Assembly: GCA_964433345.1 (NCBI GenBank)
Contig: CAYSQJ010000001.1
Span: 310,001 to 374,000 of the forward strand
Source: Ga0077527 sp964433345
GTDB lineage: Bacteria; Pseudomonadota; Gammaproteobacteria; Burkholderiales; SG8-41
Length of the DNA stretch: 64,000 nt
Reading direction: 5' to 3'
Under the pieces are notes generated by a model that saw only the letters and a list, made by a program, of their open reading frames with translations, was not told the DNA's origin and made no database searches. This document shows, one piece after another, positions 62,210 to 64,000 of this stretch (positions are counted from its first letter, which is position 1; each line of letters begins with the position of its first letter). The position numbers and the translations under genes are program-made.

Positions 62210-63417
62210 ACAACACGCTTACCGATGCCGCGCCATCCGGCAATGAACCCGCAGCCGCCCGCTGGCTGTTCCGCCTGCTCGAACAACTGCGTTTCGGCAG
62301 CATCACCCTGTGCACGCCCGACGGCAGGCATCTCGAGTTTGCCGGCGCGCGCCCCGGCCCGCATGCAACCCTGAGGATGACGGACTGGCAGGTCTGCGGC
62401 GACATCCTGAGCAAGGGCGATATCGGACTTGCCGAGGCCTACATCGCCGGCCGTGCGGATACCGAAGACCTGACCCAGCTGCTGCTGCTCGGCGCGCTGA
62501 ACGAACAGGCCATCGAGCAGGCGATCCATGGCCGCTGGTGGGCAACGCTGGCCTACCGCCTGCGTCACTGGCTGCGCCCGAACACCCGTGCCGGCAGCCG
62601 CCGCAACATCCATGCCCACTACGACATCGGCAACGATTTCTACCGGCTGTGGCTGGACGGCACCATGACCTATTCCTCGGCGCTGTTCGACGGCGACCTC
62701 GCGCTCAGCCTGGAGCAGGCACAGTCCGCGAAATATGCACGCATCCTGCGCGAGCTCGGCGCGCAGCCCGGAGACCATATCCTCGAGGTCGGCTGCGGCT
62801 GGGGCGGATTTGCCGAGCATGCCGCGCGCGCCGGCTGCAGGGTCACCGGCATCACGGTGTCCGAGGCGCAGCTTGGATATGCGCGCTCGCGCATTGCCGC
62901 CGCCGGTCTGCAGGATCGCGTCGAACTCAGGCTCTGCGACTACCGGGACCTCGAAGGCCGGTTCGACCACATCGCCTCGATCGAGATGTTCGAGGCCGTC
63001 GGCGAGCGTTACTGGCCCGGGTATTTCGCGGCCCTGCGCGAGCGGCTGAAACCGGGCGGTCGCGCGGTGGTGCAGACCATCACCATCGCTGCAGCCAAGT
63101 TCGAGAGGTATCGCGGCGGCACCGACTTCATCCAGCAGTACATTTTTCCGGGCGGCATGCTGCCGTCGCCGGAACGCTTTCGCGCGGAAGCGGCGGATCA
63201 GGGTCTTGCCCTTGCCGGCATGCACGCTTTCGGCCTCGACTACGCCGAGACGCTGCGCCGCTGGCACCGTTGTTTCGACGCCGCGGCTCCGCAGGTGGAG
63301 GCGCAGGGCTTCGATGACCGCTTCATGCGCACCTGGCGCTTCTACCTCGGGTATTGCGAGGCCGGCTTTCGCGCCCGTGCCACCGACGTGATGCAGGCGG
63401 TGCTGGTGCATGCCTAG
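62206..63417 (+). CDS. cyclopropane-fatty-acyl-phospholipid synthase family methyltransferase
   Basis: Adds a methyl or methylene group from SAM to unsaturated phospholipid chains at the membrane surface. 403 residues: N-terminal lipid-binding region, then HAHYDIGNDFYRLWLDGTM, SAM motif ILEVGCGWGGFAEHAARAG, GITVSEAQLGYARSRI and IEMFEAVGERYWPGYF; the last contains the family bicarbonate-binding Glu. Translation coupled to DUF1365 (ATGA) and it overlaps the next gene by eight bases. Confidence 0.9.
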   Translation: MNNTLTDAAPSGNEPAAARWLFRLLEQLRFGSITLCTPDGRHLEFAGARPGPHATLRMTDWQVCGDILSKGDIGLAEAYIAGRADTEDLTQLLLLGALNEQAIEQAIHGRWWATLAYRLRHWLRPNTRAGSRRNIHAHYDIGNDFYRLWLDGTMTYSSALFDGDLALSLEQAQSAKYARILRELGAQPGDHILEVGCGWGGFAEHAARAGCRVTGITVSEAQLGYARSRIAAAGLQDRVELRLCDYRDLEGRFDHIASIEMFEAVGERYWPGYFAALRERLKPGGRAVVQTITIAAAKFERYRGGTDFIQQYIFPGGMLPSPERFRAEAADQGLALAGMHAFGLDYAETLRRWHRCFDAAAPQVEAQGFDDRFMRTWRFYLGYCEAGFRARATDVMQAVLVHA

Positions 63418-63955
63418 AACGGCATTCTGCGCACTGGTGCTGCTGCTGGCCTTGCCTGCGGCGGCGATCAACGTGCCGCCGCAATTGCCGGTGCCGGTAT
63501 GCAGCCTGCTTGAGAGCTGCCGCATGGTCGGCAAGGGGCGGCTGCGCTGGTGGGGCTTTCATGTCTATGACGCCGCACTTTGGTCGCGCGACGGCCGCTG
63601 GCAGCCTGATGCACCGTACGTGCTCGACATCGTGTACGCACGGCGCGTCAGCGGCACTCAGCTTGCCGCCACCAGCATCGACGAAATGCGGCGCATGGGT
63701 GTGACCGACGAGGCGAGGCTGGCGCGCTGGGATGCTGCCATGCGCACGGTGTTTCCCGACGTCGAGGCGGGCAGCCGGCTGATTGGCGTCTATTTGCCGG
63801 GGCGCGGCGCGCAATTCCATTCGGGTTCACGACCCCTGGGCACCATCGAAGACCCGGAGTTTGCCCGGCGTTTTTTCGAGATCTGGCTGGCCCCGGGAAC
63901 CCTGAAGCCGGAGCTGCGCAGCGCGCTGCTCGGTGGCGATGAGCGCGCTCGGTAA
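63410..63955 (+). CDS. chalcone isomerase-like exported protein
   Basis: A 181-residue protein with a short leader (FCALVLLLALPAAA) and the chalcone-isomerase-like pattern KGRLRWWGFHVYDAALWS, LDIVYARRVSGTQLAATSIDEMRRMG and GRGAQFHSGSRPLGTIEDPEFARRFFEIWL. Such proteins in bacteria bind fatty acids rather than flavonoids. Fits the lipid-modifying operon. Confidence 0.85.
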   Translation: MPRTAFCALVLLLALPAAAINVPPQLPVPVCSLLESCRMVGKGRLRWWGFHVYDAALWSRDGRWQPDAPYVLDIVYARRVSGTQLAATSIDEMRRMGVTDEARLARWDAAMRTVFPDVEAGSRLIGVYLPGRGAQFHSGSRPLGTIEDPEFARRFFEIWLAPGTLKPELRSALLGGDERAR

Positions 63956-64000
63956 GCCGGCACTCGCGGCCTATGCTGCTGTCGCGCTGCCGCTGGCAGC
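63939..64000 (+). CDS. start of a further operon gene, possibly MFS transporter (cut by window end)
   Basis: ATG at 63939, inside the end of the previous gene, opens a frame of 20 codons (MSALGKPALAAYAAVALPLA) that is hydrophobic like the first segment of a transporter. MFS genes are common at this place in related operons. Too short to be sure. Confidence 0.5.
   Translation, partial: MSALGKPALAAYAAVALPLA

Overview
The window is GC-rich, densely coded chromosomal DNA from a betaproteobacterium, most likely Burkholderiales or a close relative. This is inferred from the birA-coaX-SPOR-rfaE2 gene order, several orphan Bug/TctC-type periplasmic receptors, a TctD/TctE-like two-component system, EttA, GlnRS and DinB. 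No rRNA, tRNA, CRISPR array or intact insertion sequence was recognised.

Layout. 1-9.3 kb: end of an HD-GYP protein, a tctC-prpD-alpha/beta-hydrolase cassette, a PAS-GGDEF protein, a methyltransferase, a D-2-hydroxyacid dehydrogenase and a SLAC1/TDT transporter. 9.3-12.9 kb: accessory patch with a Fic protein, a RelE-type toxin-antitoxin pair, a FAH-family enzyme, decayed fragments and repeats. 12.9-16.4 kb: second copy of the hydrolase/tctC/prpD set in a different arrangement. 16.6-20.6 kb: a selenoprotein cluster. 20.6-32.9 kb: tctC receptors, TauD/TfdA-type dioxygenases, an RraA-like protein, an aldehyde dehydrogenase, a TctDE-like system, TerC, then a less GC-rich GntR-controlled block. 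33-44 kb: methyltransferase, VOC protein, DinB, a third PrpD, a third selenoprotein with a four-domain rhodanese, an HMG-CoA-lyase-like enzyme and a class III CoA-transferase. 44-55.6 kb: a dioxygenase, a racemase-fold protein, then housekeeping genes (ettA, glnS, birA, coaX, SPOR, rfaE2). 55.6-64 kb: a probable light-response block with a MerR-B12 regulator, DUF2256, an Fe-S photolyase and a di-iron-like protein on one strand, and divergently folE2, an FAD amine oxidase, DUF1365, a CFA-synthase-like enzyme, a chalcone-isomerase-like protein and the start of a further gene.

Main result. Three reading frames are interrupted once by TGA inside the motif U-G-S-C (TGA at 16967, 20325 and 38772). 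Each stays open in the same frame afterwards, and each has a hairpin 11-17 bases downstream that fits the bacterial SECIS pattern. They are best read as selenoproteins of the UGSC type. Two are fused to a large C-terminal domain (motifs DGLPxxPxT, MAGCxPEYxPV, NGP). The third is stand-alone and lies beside a separate gene for that same domain. A CinA/PncC-like gene overlaps the first by 8 bases. A conventional gene caller would cut each of these genes in two.

Other signals worth attention: two alpha/beta-hydrolase paralogues with Lys in place of the nucleophilic Ser; a TauD paralogue lacking its iron ligands; a seven-copy AT-rich intergenic element that often contains the stop codon of the neighbouring gene; a matched pair of GntR operators; and a triplicated TTGnnCAAGACA motif at the light-response promoter region.
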